A DNA stretch of 64,000 nucleotides from assembly GCF_030486595.1 (NCBI RefSeq), contig NZ_JAUJZH010000009.1:124001-188000 (forward strand), given 5' to 3'. Of this stretch, positions 9,594 to 17,992 are shown piece by piece (position 1 is the first letter of the stretch; each line of letters starts with the position of its first letter). The notes under the pieces were generated by a model. That model saw only the letters and a list, made by a program, of their open reading frames with translations, was not told the origin of the DNA and ran no database searches. The stretch comes from Variovorax ginsengisoli (GTDB lineage Bacteria > Pseudomonadota > Gammaproteobacteria > Burkholderiales > Burkholderiaceae_C). The position numbers and the translations under genes are program-made.

Positions 9594-10298
9594 TTATTCG
9601 GCCGGACCGATGTTGAGCACGATCTCTCCGACGCCGGCGACGCTGCCGTCGATGCGGTCGCCAGGCTGCAAGGGGCCCACGCCTTCGGGCGTTCCGGTGA
9701 AGATCAGGTCGCCCGGCTGCAGGTGGTAGAACTTCGACAGGTCCTCGATGAGTTCCGGGATGTTCCAGATCAGCTTGTCGAGGTCGGAGGTCTGGCGTGG
9801 CTGGCCGTTGACGCTCAGCGTCAGGGCGCCGGTCTCGAGCACCTTGCCCGGCATCGGCACGATCTCGGACACCACGGACGATTGCTCCACGTCCTTGCCG
9901 AGGTCCCATGGCCGGCCCTTGTCGCGCGCGACGAGTTGCAGGTCGCGGCGCGTCATGTCGAGGCCGCAGGCATAGCCGTAGATGAGCTTGGAAGCGTCTT
10001 CACGTTTGACGCGGAAGCCCGGCGTCCCGATGGCCACCACCAGTTCCATCTCATGGTGATAGTTCTTCGTCTCGGGCGGGTAGGCCACGGTCGCGCCGGA
10101 CTCCACCAGCGTCGACGGGCTCTTCGTGAAATAGAACGGGACTTCGACCGACTTGTCGACCGGGCGTCCCATCTCGACCGCATGCGCGTGATAGTTGCGG
10201 CCGACGAAGAAGAGTCGGTTGACGGGCAGGCGCTCGGCCTTGCCGCGCACTGGCAGCGAGGCGACGGCGGGAGGCGTCCAGAGATAGGTCGTGGTCAT
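9594..10298 (-). CDS. nagK: fumarylacetoacetate hydrolase family, probably fumarylpyruvate hydrolase
   Basis: 234 residues, usual length for the short FAH-family enzymes. Typical blocks are NRLFFVGRNYHAHAVEMG near residue 27 and the metal/active-site region YGYACGLDMTRRDLQ. It cleaves fumarylpyruvate to fumarate and pyruvate, the last step of the gentisate route. Context between gentisate dioxygenase and the hydroxylase electron-transfer genes supports NagK rather than a tyrosine-pathway FAH. It could also act directly on maleylpyruvate, since no isomerase gene is present. Confidence 0.88.
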   Translation of the reverse strand: MTTTYLWTPPAVASLPVRGKAERLPVNRLFFVGRNYHAHAVEMGRPVDKSVEVPFYFTKSPSTLVESGATVAYPPETKNYHHEMELVVAIGTPGFRVKREDASKLIYGYACGLDMTRRDLQLVARDKGRPWDLGKDVEQSSVVSEIVPMPGKVLETGALTLSVNGQPRQTSDLDKLIWNIPELIEDLSKFYHLQPGDLIFTGTPEGVGPLQPGDRIDGSVAGVGEIVLNIGPAE

Positions 10299-10324
10299 GA
10301 GTTTTCCAAAAGAAGAGGGTGAAG

Positions 10325-11539
10325 CTACAGCTTGGCGAGCGCTGCCTGGAGGTCGGCGAGTTGCCCCGGATCGACAGGGGTGCGGCGCTCGATCAGGCGC
10401 CGCGCAAACCGCAGGTCGCGCGCTGAATTGGGGCCCAATGCCGCCATCACGTGGTCGCCATCGAGAAAGAACATCACGAAGGCATTCGAGTCCGGGTCGC
10501 CTCGGACGACCACCTGGTGCTGCAGCGCGGGCATGCCGTAGATCTGCAGATTGACGTCGAACTGGTCGGACCAGAACCACGGCAGCGGCTGGTGCGTGAC
10601 ATCGGTCCCGAGTGCGGAGCGCGCGGCTGCAATGCCCTGCTCCTGCGCGTTCTGCCAGGACTCCAGCCGAATGCGCCGGCCGGCCCATTCGCTGTGCCAG
10701 ACGGCAACGTCGCCGGCGGCGAGGATGTCGGGGTTCGACGACCGGCACTGCGTATCGACGCAGACGCCGCCGTCGCACGCCAGCCCGGCTTCGCGCGCGA
10801 GTTCGTCGTTGGCAATCAGGCCCACGCCGACGAGCACGGTGTCGCAGCCGATCTCGCGCCCGTCGCTCAGGGTTGCGCTCAATCCGTTCGCCGACACTGC
10901 CAGTCGCTCGACGCCGGCACCGAGCTCGATCCGGACGCCATGGGAGGTGTGCAGGCGCTGCAGGTAGCTGGAAATCCCGGGGGGAACGGTCCGTTCGCAG
11001 AGCCGGCTCATGGCCTCCACGACCGTGACTTCCATGCCCTTCTTGCGCGCCGTGGCCGCCACCTCGAGGCCGATCCATCCGCCGCCGATGACGAGCAGGC
11101 GACGGCCGGCCACCAACTCGGCACCGAGCGACGCCGCATCCTGGAGGTTTCGCAGCGTGTGAACGCCTGGCAGGTCGGCGCCCGGAATGGTCAGTCGGCG
11201 GGCACGCCCACCCGTGCAAAGAATCAGCTTGTCGTAGCCGACGGACTCGCCGTTGGCGAGTCGCACCTGCTTGGCCGTCGGGTCGATGGCCGCCGCCGTC
11301 GCGTTCGGTCGCCAGTCGACCCCCAGGGCATCGAAGGCCTCCGGCTTCTGCAGGTAGGCCGTGTCGGCGTGGGCATCACCCGAAAGAATCGCCTTCGACA
11401 GCGGCGGACGCTCGTACGGCCGATGGGGTTCGTCGCCGATTAGCACGACCCGGCCCTTGTAGCCCTCGGCGCGCAAGGTCTGCGCGGCCCAGCCGCCGGC
11501 CTGGCCGCCGCCCACGATGACGATCGTCTCGGTGCTCAT
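10325..11539 (-). CDS. FAD-dependent ferredoxin reductase (BphA4/rubredoxin-reductase type)
   Basis: 404 residues. Two dinucleotide-binding motifs: VIVGGGQAGG near residue 6 (FAD) and LVIGGGWIGLE near residue 149 (NADH). The conserved ILAAGDVA segment closes the FAD fold and a reductase C-terminal domain follows. It passes electrons from NADH to the Rieske ferredoxin encoded next. It has no plant-type [2Fe-2S] domain, unlike the NagAa reductase described for the Ralstonia U2 nag cluster, so I do not use that symbol. This suggests exchange of the electron-transfer module. Confidence 0.9.
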   Translation of the reverse strand: MSTETIVIVGGGQAGGWAAQTLRAEGYKGRVVLIGDEPHRPYERPPLSKAILSGDAHADTAYLQKPEAFDALGVDWRPNATAAAIDPTAKQVRLANGESVGYDKLILCTGGRARRLTIPGADLPGVHTLRNLQDAASLGAELVAGRRLLVIGGGWIGLEVAATARKKGMEVTVVEAMSRLCERTVPPGISSYLQRLHTSHGVRIELGAGVERLAVSANGLSATLSDGREIGCDTVLVGVGLIANDELAREAGLACDGGVCVDTQCRSSNPDILAAGDVAVWHSEWAGRRIRLESWQNAQEQGIAAARSALGTDVTHQPLPWFWSDQFDVNLQIYGMPALQHQVVVRGDPDSNAFVMFFLDGDHVMAALGPNSARDLRFARRLIERRTPVDPGQLADLQAALAKL

Positions 11540-11548
11540 GGCGGCGAA

Positions 11549-11866
11549 TCAGGCGAGCGACAGGAACACGCGGCCCGCCTCGATCTTCACCGGATAGGAG
11601 CGGATCGCTTCGGTCAGGGGTGCGCACATGGGGGCGCCGTTCCGGACGTCGAATCGTCCCTGGTGCAGGGGGCACTCGATCTCGTGGCCCTCCAGGAAGC
11701 CCTCGCACAAGCGCGCGTGGCCATGCGTGCAGATGTTGTCGGTCGCGTAGATCTCGCCTTCGACGTTGTAGAGCGCGATGTCGCGGCCATCGACCTTGAC
11801 GCCGATCACGTCGTCCGTGGGCACCTCGTCCAGAGGCGCAGCGTCGGTCCATTGGGAATCGCTCAT
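11549..11866 (-). CDS. nagAb: Rieske [2Fe-2S] ferredoxin of the salicylate hydroxylase
   Basis: 105 residues with the Rieske ligands CTH (C46, H48) and CPLHQG (C65, H68). It is a soluble naphthalene-dioxygenase-type ferredoxin that carries electrons from the reductase to the NagGH oxygenase. The ATG at 11864-11866 is chosen because it gives the standard length; an open frame upstream lacks homology and overlaps nagH. Spacing to its neighbours is under 10 bases on both sides. Confidence 0.92.
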   Translation of the reverse strand: MSDSQWTDAAPLDEVPTDDVIGVKVDGRDIALYNVEGEIYATDNICTHGHARLCEGFLEGHEIECPLHQGRFDVRNGAPMCAPLTEAIRSYPVKIEAGRVFLSLA

Positions 11867-11874
11867 GACTGTCC

Positions 11875-12345
11875 TCAAAGCGGGTAGATGATCGAGTTGG
11901 GGATCATCTCGCTGTCGTAGATGACCTGCCGGGATGCGAACTTCAGTCCTTGTTCGGTGCGAACGACCGTGTCGATGTAGCGGCCGACGCTGAAGACCGA
12001 CGACAGTTCGGACAGCTTGGTGCGGAAGACCGCGTAGTTGGCTTCGCATTCGAAGCGGTCCACCTCGGCCTTCAGGATGACTGGTGCACCTACCACGTGA
12101 CGCTGGTAGTAGGGATCATGGAACAGCGTCTCGCGGATGCCGTAGACGCGGTCCTTCAGCATGCCCTTGCTCTCGAACGAGAGGGTGGCGAGCGGAAAGC
12201 CGCGTTCGAAGTTCTCGCGCGGCTGCAGCCGGTAGCTGCATTCCTCGGTGAAGAATTCGGGCCAGAGTTCCCACTGGCCGGAGCTCACGGCGCTGGCGTA
12301 GCTGGCGTAGAGCTGGTTCAGGTCGAAGTAGTCCTGGAAGTTCAT
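11875..12345 (-). CDS. nagH: salicylate 5-hydroxylase, small (beta) oxygenase subunit
   Basis: 156 residues, close to the known small subunit. It has the ring-hydroxylating beta-subunit fold (NTF2-like), starting [18 protein letters not shown] and containing [12 protein letters not shown]. It has no cofactor and supports the alpha subunit structurally. The start codon is separated from the nagG stop by one base, indicating translational coupling. Confidence 0.9.
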   Translation of the reverse strand: MNFQDYFDLNQLYASYASAVSSGQWELWPEFFTEECSYRLQPRENFERGFPLATLSFESKGMLKDRVYGIRETLFHDPYYQRHVVGAPVILKAEVDRFECEANYAVFRTKLSELSSVFSVGRYIDTVVRTEQGLKFASRQVIYDSEMIPNSIIYPL

Positions 12346-12346
12346 C

Positions 12347-13615
12347 TCAAGCCTCCATGACCTTGCGCCAGTATTCGTACATGCCGCGGATCAGCGTCTC
12401 CGTCACCATGTGGTCGGTGTCGCCGACCTCGCGGCCGCCGAGTTCCGCCAGTGTTCGATGGAAGGGCTTCTGCTCGAAGCCTTTCTGCGAAAGCTCGATG
12501 ACTTCGCCATCGTCGGCCGACACGAAGCCGGCCGGGCCGAACAGGTTGGCCTGGCGCAGCCGGCGCTGCGTCATTTCTGCGTCGTCGTCCTCGAAGCCGA
12601 AATGCGTCCAGACGAAGTCGAAGGCGCCCGGGCCGCTGGGCTGGATATGCCGCGTGGAGACGCTGTTGACCTGCTGCTGGAAGATCACGCTCGGGAACAG
12701 CGTCATCATCACCGCCGTCGGACCACCCCACCACGGCTCCGGCACGATGTCGAGAAAGCGGGGGTCGTTGAGCGCCATGCTCTCCTTGAAGCTCGACACC
12801 TGCGTGACCTGGTCGGCCTTGCCGCTCGCGCCCCGGGTCGAGATCATCGCCGCGTGGCGGTGATGGCGGTCCATGCGAAGTTCGGACTTGTTGTCCGCGC
12901 GCCAGAGGCCGAAGGTCACGAACCAGGTGTGGAGCAGGCCCGGGTGGTAGGGGTCCTTGATGTTCTCCTGCATCAGCTTCCAGTTGCCCGGGATGCGCTG
13001 CCGGTTGTAGCCGAGGATGGTCAGCTTGCGGCCGTTGAACAGGCGATCGAAGTAGCCGAGGATCTGTGGTCCCATGAAGTCTTCGAGCGATTCGACCTCC
13101 GGATCGAAGGAGGCGAACACCACGCCGCCGCGCGTTGCGACCTTCAGCTTGTTGAGGCCGTGGTCGGCGGGCTTGAAGTCGGCAGGCATCCCGCCGTTGA
13201 CCTTGCCATCCTGCTTGACGCCGCGGCGGAAGGGAACGCCCTGCAGATCCCCGGTGAGCGAGTAGTTCCACTGGTGGTAGGGGCAGGTGAAGCCCGAAGC
13301 CTTGCGATTGCCGTGGCGCTCACGGCAGAACTGCATGCCCCGGTGCGCGCACACGTTCTCGACCACGCTGATGGCGTCCTCGGCGTCGCGGACCATGATG
13401 ACCGAGCGCTCGCCGACCACGGTGCGCTTGAAATCCCCGATCTCCGGGATTTCAGCCTCCAGGCCGACGTAGCACCAATGGCCCTTGTAGAAGAGGCGCT
13501 CGAGCTCTCGCTTGTGCTGGTCGGCCTCGGTGTAGGCCATGAAGGGGATCCGGCTGGTTCCCTTGTCTTCCCAGTGGATCTTCTGGGGAAACACTGCTGT
13601 CGCGTTGTCATCCAT
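12347..13615 (-). CDS. nagG: salicylate 5-hydroxylase, large (alpha) oxygenase subunit
   Basis: 422 residues, matching NagG-type oxygenases. Rieske ligands are C89, H91, C111 and H114 (CAHRGMQFC...CPYHQW); the mononuclear iron site includes H224 and H229 in DPYHPGLLHTW. It hydroxylates salicylate at C5 to gentisate, which the downstream dioxygenase consumes. A related substrate such as an anthranilate or substituted salicylate is possible. First gene of the six-gene operon, divergent from a NahR/NagR-like LysR gene. ATG chosen at the conserved MDDNATAVFPQKIHW; an upstream open extension lacks homology. Confidence 0.9.
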   Translation of the reverse strand: MDDNATAVFPQKIHWEDKGTSRIPFMAYTEADQHKRELERLFYKGHWCYVGLEAEIPEIGDFKRTVVGERSVIMVRDAEDAISVVENVCAHRGMQFCRERHGNRKASGFTCPYHQWNYSLTGDLQGVPFRRGVKQDGKVNGGMPADFKPADHGLNKLKVATRGGVVFASFDPEVESLEDFMGPQILGYFDRLFNGRKLTILGYNRQRIPGNWKLMQENIKDPYHPGLLHTWFVTFGLWRADNKSELRMDRHHRHAAMISTRGASGKADQVTQVSSFKESMALNDPRFLDIVPEPWWGGPTAVMMTLFPSVIFQQQVNSVSTRHIQPSGPGAFDFVWTHFGFEDDDAEMTQRRLRQANLFGPAGFVSADDGEVIELSQKGFEQKPFHRTLAELGGREVGDTDHMVTETLIRGMYEYWRKVMEA

Positions 13616-13692
13616 GTTTGTCTCCTGTGAGGCCGTGCGGGACGGCCTGCGTATCGCGGGTAGGGCAATCATCCGCAGTTCGTCACCATCGT

Positions 13693-13723
13693 TCAATAGA
13701 ATATCGGCAATAGTTCATATTGA
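13693..13723. promoter_or_regulatory. probable LysR operator/promoter between nagG and its regulator
   Basis: An AT-rich patch in a GC-rich genome, in the 129-base divergent gap. It holds an inverted repeat TCAATA (13693-13698) / TATTGA (13718-13723) and a direct repeat CAATAG (13694-13699 and 13708-13713) spaced 14 bases apart. This position and AT-richness are typical of LysR-type binding regions; binding is inferred. Confidence 0.5.
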
Positions 13724-13744
13724 TTTTGAGAATGGAGGGCCGGC

Positions 13745-14659
13745 TTGGAACTCAAGGACATCGACCTGAACCTGCTGGTCGTCTTCCAGCAGCTGCTCAT
13801 CGACCGACGGGTGTCGAAGGTGGCCGAGAGCCTTGGCCTGTCGCAACCCGGGGTGAGCAACGCCCTGGCCCGGTTGCGGAAGCTGACCGGGGACCCGCTG
13901 TTTCTCCGGACGCCCAAGGGCATGGAACCCACCCCCTTCGCCGAGCAGCTCGCTGAGCCCACGGAACGGGCGCTGTCGGTCATCCACCTGGCGATCAACC
14001 AACGCGCGACCTTCGATCCCGAGACCTCCACGCGGGCCTTCAGGATCGGGATGACGGACATTGGCGAGATCTACTTCCTGCCCAAGCTGATGAAGGAGCT
14101 CAAGCGCCTCGCACCCCACGTGTCGCTGAGCACGGTGCGCAGCGCCACGGTCAACCTGCAGGACGAGATGGAGGCGGGCCATGTCAGCCTGGCGATGGGC
14201 CTGCTGCCGCAACTCAAGGCCGGCTATTTCCAGCGCCGGTTGTTCAAGCAGGAGTACGTGTGCATGTTTCGGCGCGGCCACCCGTTGGACAAGCGGTCGA
14301 TCTCGCTCGCGGCATTTTCGGCCGCCGAGCATGTCGTCGTGATCTCGGAAGGCACCGGCCATGGAAATGCGGACGAATTCATGACCCGCAGGAAGGTGGC
14401 TCGAAGAGTGGTGCTCACCGTCCCGCACTACGTCGCGGTCGGACACATCCTGCACGACTCCGACCTGGTGGCGACCGTGCCCGAGCGGCTCGCGCAAGCG
14501 CTGGCGGAACCCTTCGCCTTGTCTTACGTCGGCCATCCGGCCAAGCTGCCGGAAATCGCGATCAACCTGTTCTGGCACGAGCGCTACAACAAGGATCCCG
14601 CCATCGCCTGGCTGCGCTCGCTGATCATCCGCCTGCACGGGGAAGGCGCGGCCGATTGA
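13745..14659 (+). CDS. nagR: LysR-family regulator, NahR/NagR-like
   Basis: 304 residues: N-terminal winged helix (residues 1-60, ending LTGDPLFLRTPKGMEPT) and a LysR substrate-binding domain. The N-terminus closely follows the NahR pattern (ELKDIDLNLLVVF). Divergent from the salicylate operon, so probably its salicylate-responsive activator; the symbol is assigned by context. Translation appears to start at TTG (13745): the only nearby ATG (13732) is out of frame, and a GGAGGG ribosome site at 13735-13739 is correctly placed for the TTG. Confidence 0.85.
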   Translation: MELKDIDLNLLVVFQQLLIDRRVSKVAESLGLSQPGVSNALARLRKLTGDPLFLRTPKGMEPTPFAEQLAEPTERALSVIHLAINQRATFDPETSTRAFRIGMTDIGEIYFLPKLMKELKRLAPHVSLSTVRSATVNLQDEMEAGHVSLAMGLLPQLKAGYFQRRLFKQEYVCMFRRGHPLDKRSISLAAFSAAEHVVVISEGTGHGNADEFMTRRKVARRVVLTVPHYVAVGHILHDSDLVATVPERLAQALAEPFALSYVGHPAKLPEIAINLFWHERYNKDPAIAWLRSLIIRLHGEGAAD

Positions 14660-14736
14660 GGGGGCCGGGTCCGTTCAGACGGCCCATGGCCCGCGGCAGC
14701 TGCACGGAACTGGTGCGCCGATGGCGCGCGGGGCGT

Positions 14737-14796
14737 CCACGTACGTGCCAGTGCGTGGGCGCACGGATGGGCGAAGCCCGGCCTGCGGCCTAGCAT
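14737..14796 (+). promoter_or_regulatory. CACGTACGTG-family promoter element, copy 1
   Basis: Palindrome CCACGTACGTGC at 14737-14748, half-site GCGTGG at 14753-14758, CGGATGG at 14765-14771, and -10-like TAGCAT at 14791-14796, exactly 60 bases from the palindrome start. The next gene, the OmpA fragment, starts at 14883. See the first finding for the family argument. Confidence 0.75.
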
Positions 14797-14882
14797 CGGA
14801 TTGGCTCCGGTGCACAGACGGCCGGCCACCGGCCTGGGGCACGCATGAGCCTGCCTCATCGATCAACCACCGAGGAGAAGTC

Positions 14883-15080
14883 ATGAAGTCGAACCTCGAG
14901 CTCTCGTCGGCACGCGCCGACCACGTGGCGCGCTTTCTCACGGCGAAGGGCGTGCCTCCGAGTTACATTGCGGCCCAGGGCTTCGGCGACGCCCATCCGG
15001 CCGCGAGCAACGACACGGCACAGGGCCGGGCGAAGAACCGGCGCGTCGAGATCGTCATCTTGGCTGCCAACCGACCGTAG
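14883..15080 (+). CDS. truncated OmpA C-terminal-like peptide
   Basis: 65 residues equal to the second half of an OmpA/Pal peptidoglycan-binding domain: LSSARADHVARFLTAKGV, then DAHPAASNDTAQGRAKNRRVEI. The first half of the domain (with the binding Asp) and any signal peptide are missing. The frame upstream shows no OmpA similarity. Yet a good ribosome site (GAGGAGAAG) precedes the ATG and promoter copy 1 lies upstream, so it may be expressed, perhaps as a cytoplasmic remnant. Could be a decayed gene. Confidence 0.6.
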   Translation: MKSNLELSSARADHVARFLTAKGVPPSYIAAQGFGDAHPAASNDTAQGRAKNRRVEIVILAANRP

Positions 15081-15102
15081 CGGCCACCCCTTGGGAGTCA
15101 AC

Positions 15103-15408
15103 ATGTCCAGTCATCGTTTCAAGGCCGCTGCCGCCCTCCTGCTGGGCAGCATTGCCGGCTGCGCCAACTACCAGCCACCGCCGATCTTCGCGGGTTTCAT
15201 GTCGCCGCAGGTCTCGCGCACCAGCTGCATCGATGCGGTCTCGCGCGACCGCAAGGTGCCCAAGGAGGACGTGAAGCCGCTCTACGACTCGCAGACCATG
15301 CAGGAGGGCGTCTACGTCGTCACGCTGAGCATCGGCGCCGGCCAGCGCAACATCAACTGCACGGTGAACGAGAACGGCGTCGTGTCCGACGTGATCAACG
15401 CGCGCTGA
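15103..15408 (+). CDS. small hypothetical lipoprotein
   Basis: 101 residues with a lipobox (LLGSIAGC) at about residues 14-21. The mature part holds three further Cys and ends NINCTVNENGVVSDVINAR. Short periplasmic lipoprotein; no family recognised. It begins 22 bases after the OmpA fragment and is likely cotranscribed with it and with the phospholipase D gene. Confidence 0.75.
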   Translation: MSSHRFKAAAALLLGSIAGCANYQPPPIFAGFMSPQVSRTSCIDAVSRDRKVPKEDVKPLYDSQTMQEGVYVVTLSIGAGQRNINCTVNENGVVSDVINAR

Positions 15409-15476
15409 ACGCCGGCGACGCTGCGCCGAGGCGGCCGCAGCCGCAGCCGCTCCCGCCTGGAAAACGGAGGCCCGCC

Positions 15477-16523
15477 ATGTCCCATCGACTGATCGTTCTG
15501 CCCGACGACACCGCCAAGCCGATCCTGGACGCAATCAACGCGGCCAAGTCGGCGTTGAACATCCGGATGTTCCTGTTCACCGACGACACGCTGATCGGCG
15601 CGGTCATCGCCGCCAAGCAGCGCGGCGTCAAGGTGCGCGTGATGCTGAACCCGGCCCGCCGCAGCGGCGAGACCGAGAACGAAGCCGCGCGCAAGGCGCT
15701 TGTGGATGCGGGCATCGAGGTGCGCGACAGCAATCCGAAGTTCGACCTCACGCACCAGAAGTCGATGGTCATCGACAACCAGCTTGGCTTCGTGGAATCG
15801 CTGAACTGGGAGCCCAAGGACCTGACCGAGACGCGCGACTACGCGGTCCTCACCACGCACGACCTCGAGACCCGCGAGATGGTCGACTGCTTCGACGCCG
15901 ACTGGGCGCACGAAGACTTCACGCCGCATCCCGAGTCGCGCCTGATCTGGTGCCCCGACAACGGCCGCCAGCGCGTCGCCGCGTTCATCGATGGCGCCCA
16001 GGACTCGCTCTGGGTCCAGAACGAGCGCTACCAGGACATGGTCATCATCGAGCGGCTGGTGCGTGCGGCGAGCCGGGGCGTAAGGGTCCACATCCTGACC
16101 AAGCCGCCGCATTCGCTCAAGGCCGAGAAGCTGATCGAGGGCGTCGGCGGGCTGCGCATACTGCAGGACGTCGGTGCCAAGGTGCACACCATGAAGCACC
16201 TCAAGCTCCACGCGAAGATGATGCTGGCCGACGGCAAGCGCGCCATCGTGGGCTCGATCAACCTGGCGCCCGGCAGCTTCGACGGCCGGCGTGAGCTGGC
16301 GATCGAGACCGAGCACGAAGGCACCGTGCAGCGACTGGCGGAGACCGCCCAGCGCGACTGGGCCTCTTCGCACAAGATCGACCTCAGCGATGCGGGCCTG
16401 CTGCACGACCTGCAGAAGCGCCAGCTCGATCCCAGCCACCTGGTGCTGGACGGCAGCGGCGACGCCGTCGAGCAGGCGGCGACCACCGCCAAGGGGCACC
16501 ACAAGGTCAAGGGAAAGCACTGA
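15477..16523 (+). CDS. phospholipase D family protein (cardiolipin-synthase-like)
   Basis: 348 residues with two HKD motifs: H93-Q-K95 with D100 (HQKSMVID), and H245-A-K247 with D252 followed by GSINL. Two motifs in one chain make a complete active site for phosphatidyl transfer or phospholipid hydrolysis. There is no signal peptide or membrane segment, unlike classical cardiolipin synthases. The C-terminus is basic (KGHHKVKGKH). It lies 68 bases after the small lipoprotein on the same strand. A role in membrane lipid remodelling is inferred. Confidence 0.85.
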   Translation: MSHRLIVLPDDTAKPILDAINAAKSALNIRMFLFTDDTLIGAVIAAKQRGVKVRVMLNPARRSGETENEAARKALVDAGIEVRDSNPKFDLTHQKSMVIDNQLGFVESLNWEPKDLTETRDYAVLTTHDLETREMVDCFDADWAHEDFTPHPESRLIWCPDNGRQRVAAFIDGAQDSLWVQNERYQDMVIIERLVRAASRGVRVHILTKPPHSLKAEKLIEGVGGLRILQDVGAKVHTMKHLKLHAKMMLADGKRAIVGSINLAPGSFDGRRELAIETEHEGTVQRLAETAQRDWASSHKIDLSDAGLLHDLQKRQLDPSHLVLDGSGDAVEQAATTAKGHHKVKGKH

Positions 16524-16542
16524 TCCAATTCAGCGCCGCACA

Positions 16543-16602
16543 CCACGTACGTGGACATACGTGGCCGCCCGGCTGGTTTTACCGCGTCGCCGCTTCCAGA
16601 AT
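16543..16602 (+). promoter_or_regulatory. CACGTACGTG-family promoter element, copy 2
   Basis: CCACGTACGTGG at 16543-16554, half-site TACGTGGCCG at 16558-16567, CGGCTGG at 16571-16577, and -10-like CAGAAT at 16597-16602. It directs toward the lipoprotein gene starting at 16630. Confidence 0.8.
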
Positions 16603-16629
16603 CGATCGCCGCGCCAACGAAGGAAAGTC

Positions 16630-17094
16630 ATGAGCACACTTCTCGCAGCCACGATGGCCAGTTCGGTGATCAAAGATGGTCCAAACCCCGTGCAGCAGCT
16701 TTTCGGTTGCCTGAAGAAAGTCGCCGCGGTGGCACTGGTCGCCATGGCGGCGGGCTGCGCAACCACCGATGCCCTGAACAACGACAACCTGGCGATCGCC
16801 GCCGGGTTCAAGATGATCACCCCGAAGAAGCCGGACCAACAGGCGATCCTCGCCAAGCTTCCCAAGGACAAGGTCAGCCCCGTGACCTACCAGGGGGCGA
16901 CCTACTACGTGCTGCCCGATGCGATGAACAACGTGGCGTACGTGGGCGGCGCGACCCAATACCAGGACTACCAGCGCTTGCGCGTCGCCAAGCAGCTGAG
17001 CAACAACAACCTCGAGGCCGCCCAGATGAACGAGATGGATTGGGGTGGCTGGGGCGGCTGGGGCGGCCCCGCCTTCATCGGCTTCCGGCGCTAG
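16630..17094 (+). CDS. hypothetical lipoprotein with Trp/Gly-rich tail
   Basis: 154 residues. A hydrophobic stretch ends in the lipobox AMAAGC at about residue 43, after an unusually long polar N-terminus. No internal ATG offers a shorter signal. The tail repeats WGGWGGWGGP. A block near residues 85-125 (VTYQGATYYVLPDAMNNVAYVGG) looks like a folded domain but I recognise no family. First gene after promoter copy 2; the DUF2092 gene follows 34 bases later. Confidence 0.75.
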   Translation: MSTLLAATMASSVIKDGPNPVQQLFGCLKKVAAVALVAMAAGCATTDALNNDNLAIAAGFKMITPKKPDQQAILAKLPKDKVSPVTYQGATYYVLPDAMNNVAYVGGATQYQDYQRLRVAKQLSNNNLEAAQMNEMDWGGWGGWGGPAFIGFRR

Positions 17095-17128
17095 CGGCGC
17101 GACGCCGGCGATACGCAAAGGGCACGCA

Positions 17129-17971
17129 ATGAAGCAGCGTCCATGCATCCGGGCCGTTCTCCTGGCAGCGAGCCTGGCCTGCGTGGTCGGGGCGCAAGCG
17201 CAACAGGCACGGACCGACGGTCCGGCGCAGCGGACCCGGGTCGCGCCGGCCGCGCCGCAGCTCGAAGCCAAGGCCATGGATCTGCTGCGGGCCATGAGCG
17301 GCGCGCTGACCGGGGCCTCGTCCATGATGTTCACCGCCGTGGCCAGCTACGAGACCCCCACGGCCATCGGCCCGGCGCTGGTCTTCTCGACCATCTCGGA
17401 GGTGCTGGTGCAGCGACCGGACAAATTGCGCGTGATCACGAGCGGCGACGGCAAGGCCTCGGAGTACTACTACGACGGCAAGACCTTCGCCGCGTTCGCA
17501 CCGTCCGAGAACCTCGTGGCGATCGCGCCCGCGCCGCCCACCCTGGATGCAGCACTCGAAGCGGCCTTCAAGAATGCGGCGATCTATTTTCCGTTCGCCG
17601 ACGTGCTGGGGGCCGATCCCTTCAAGAATCTCAGCGAAGGTCTGACCAAGGCGTTCTACGTCGGTGACTCGAGGGCCGTGGACGGGACGACGACCGACGT
17701 GATCGCGGTGGTCAGCGACGAGCTCTTCATGCAGATCTGGATCGGCGCTGACGACAAGCTGCCACGCCGGCTGCGCGCGACCTACCGCGGCGACCCGCTG
17801 CTGCTTCGCCACCAGGTGGATCTTTCGAAGTGGCGACTCGACCCGGTCGTGGCCGCGGACGCCTTCGCATCGGTCAACGCGGCCAACGCACGCAGGATTC
17901 CGCTGGCCGCCCCGCACGCCGCGCCGGCATCTCCCAAGGGCAAGGGCGGCAGGCCGGCCAAGCCTTCCTGA
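17129..17971 (+). CDS. DUF2092-family periplasmic protein
   Basis: 280 residues with a Sec signal peptide cut after AQA. The body follows the DUF2092 pattern: a SASYE-like strand, then VQRPDKLRVITSGDG and EYYYDGKTFAAF. This family is thought to have a LolA-like fold and so may bind lipid or lipoprotein; function is unproven. The tail is basic and Pro/Lys-rich. It sits in a same-strand run with a Gly-rich exported protein, a barrel protein and a sulfatase. Confidence 0.8.
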   Translation: MKQRPCIRAVLLAASLACVVGAQAQQARTDGPAQRTRVAPAAPQLEAKAMDLLRAMSGALTGASSMMFTAVASYETPTAIGPALVFSTISEVLVQRPDKLRVITSGDGKASEYYYDGKTFAAFAPSENLVAIAPAPPTLDAALEAAFKNAAIYFPFADVLGADPFKNLSEGLTKAFYVGDSRAVDGTTTDVIAVVSDELFMQIWIGADDKLPRRLRATYRGDPLLLRHQVDLSKWRLDPVVAADAFASVNAANARRIPLAAPHAAPASPKGKGGRPAKPS

Positions 17972-17992
17972 CGGGCCGAAAGGATCTTCGAC

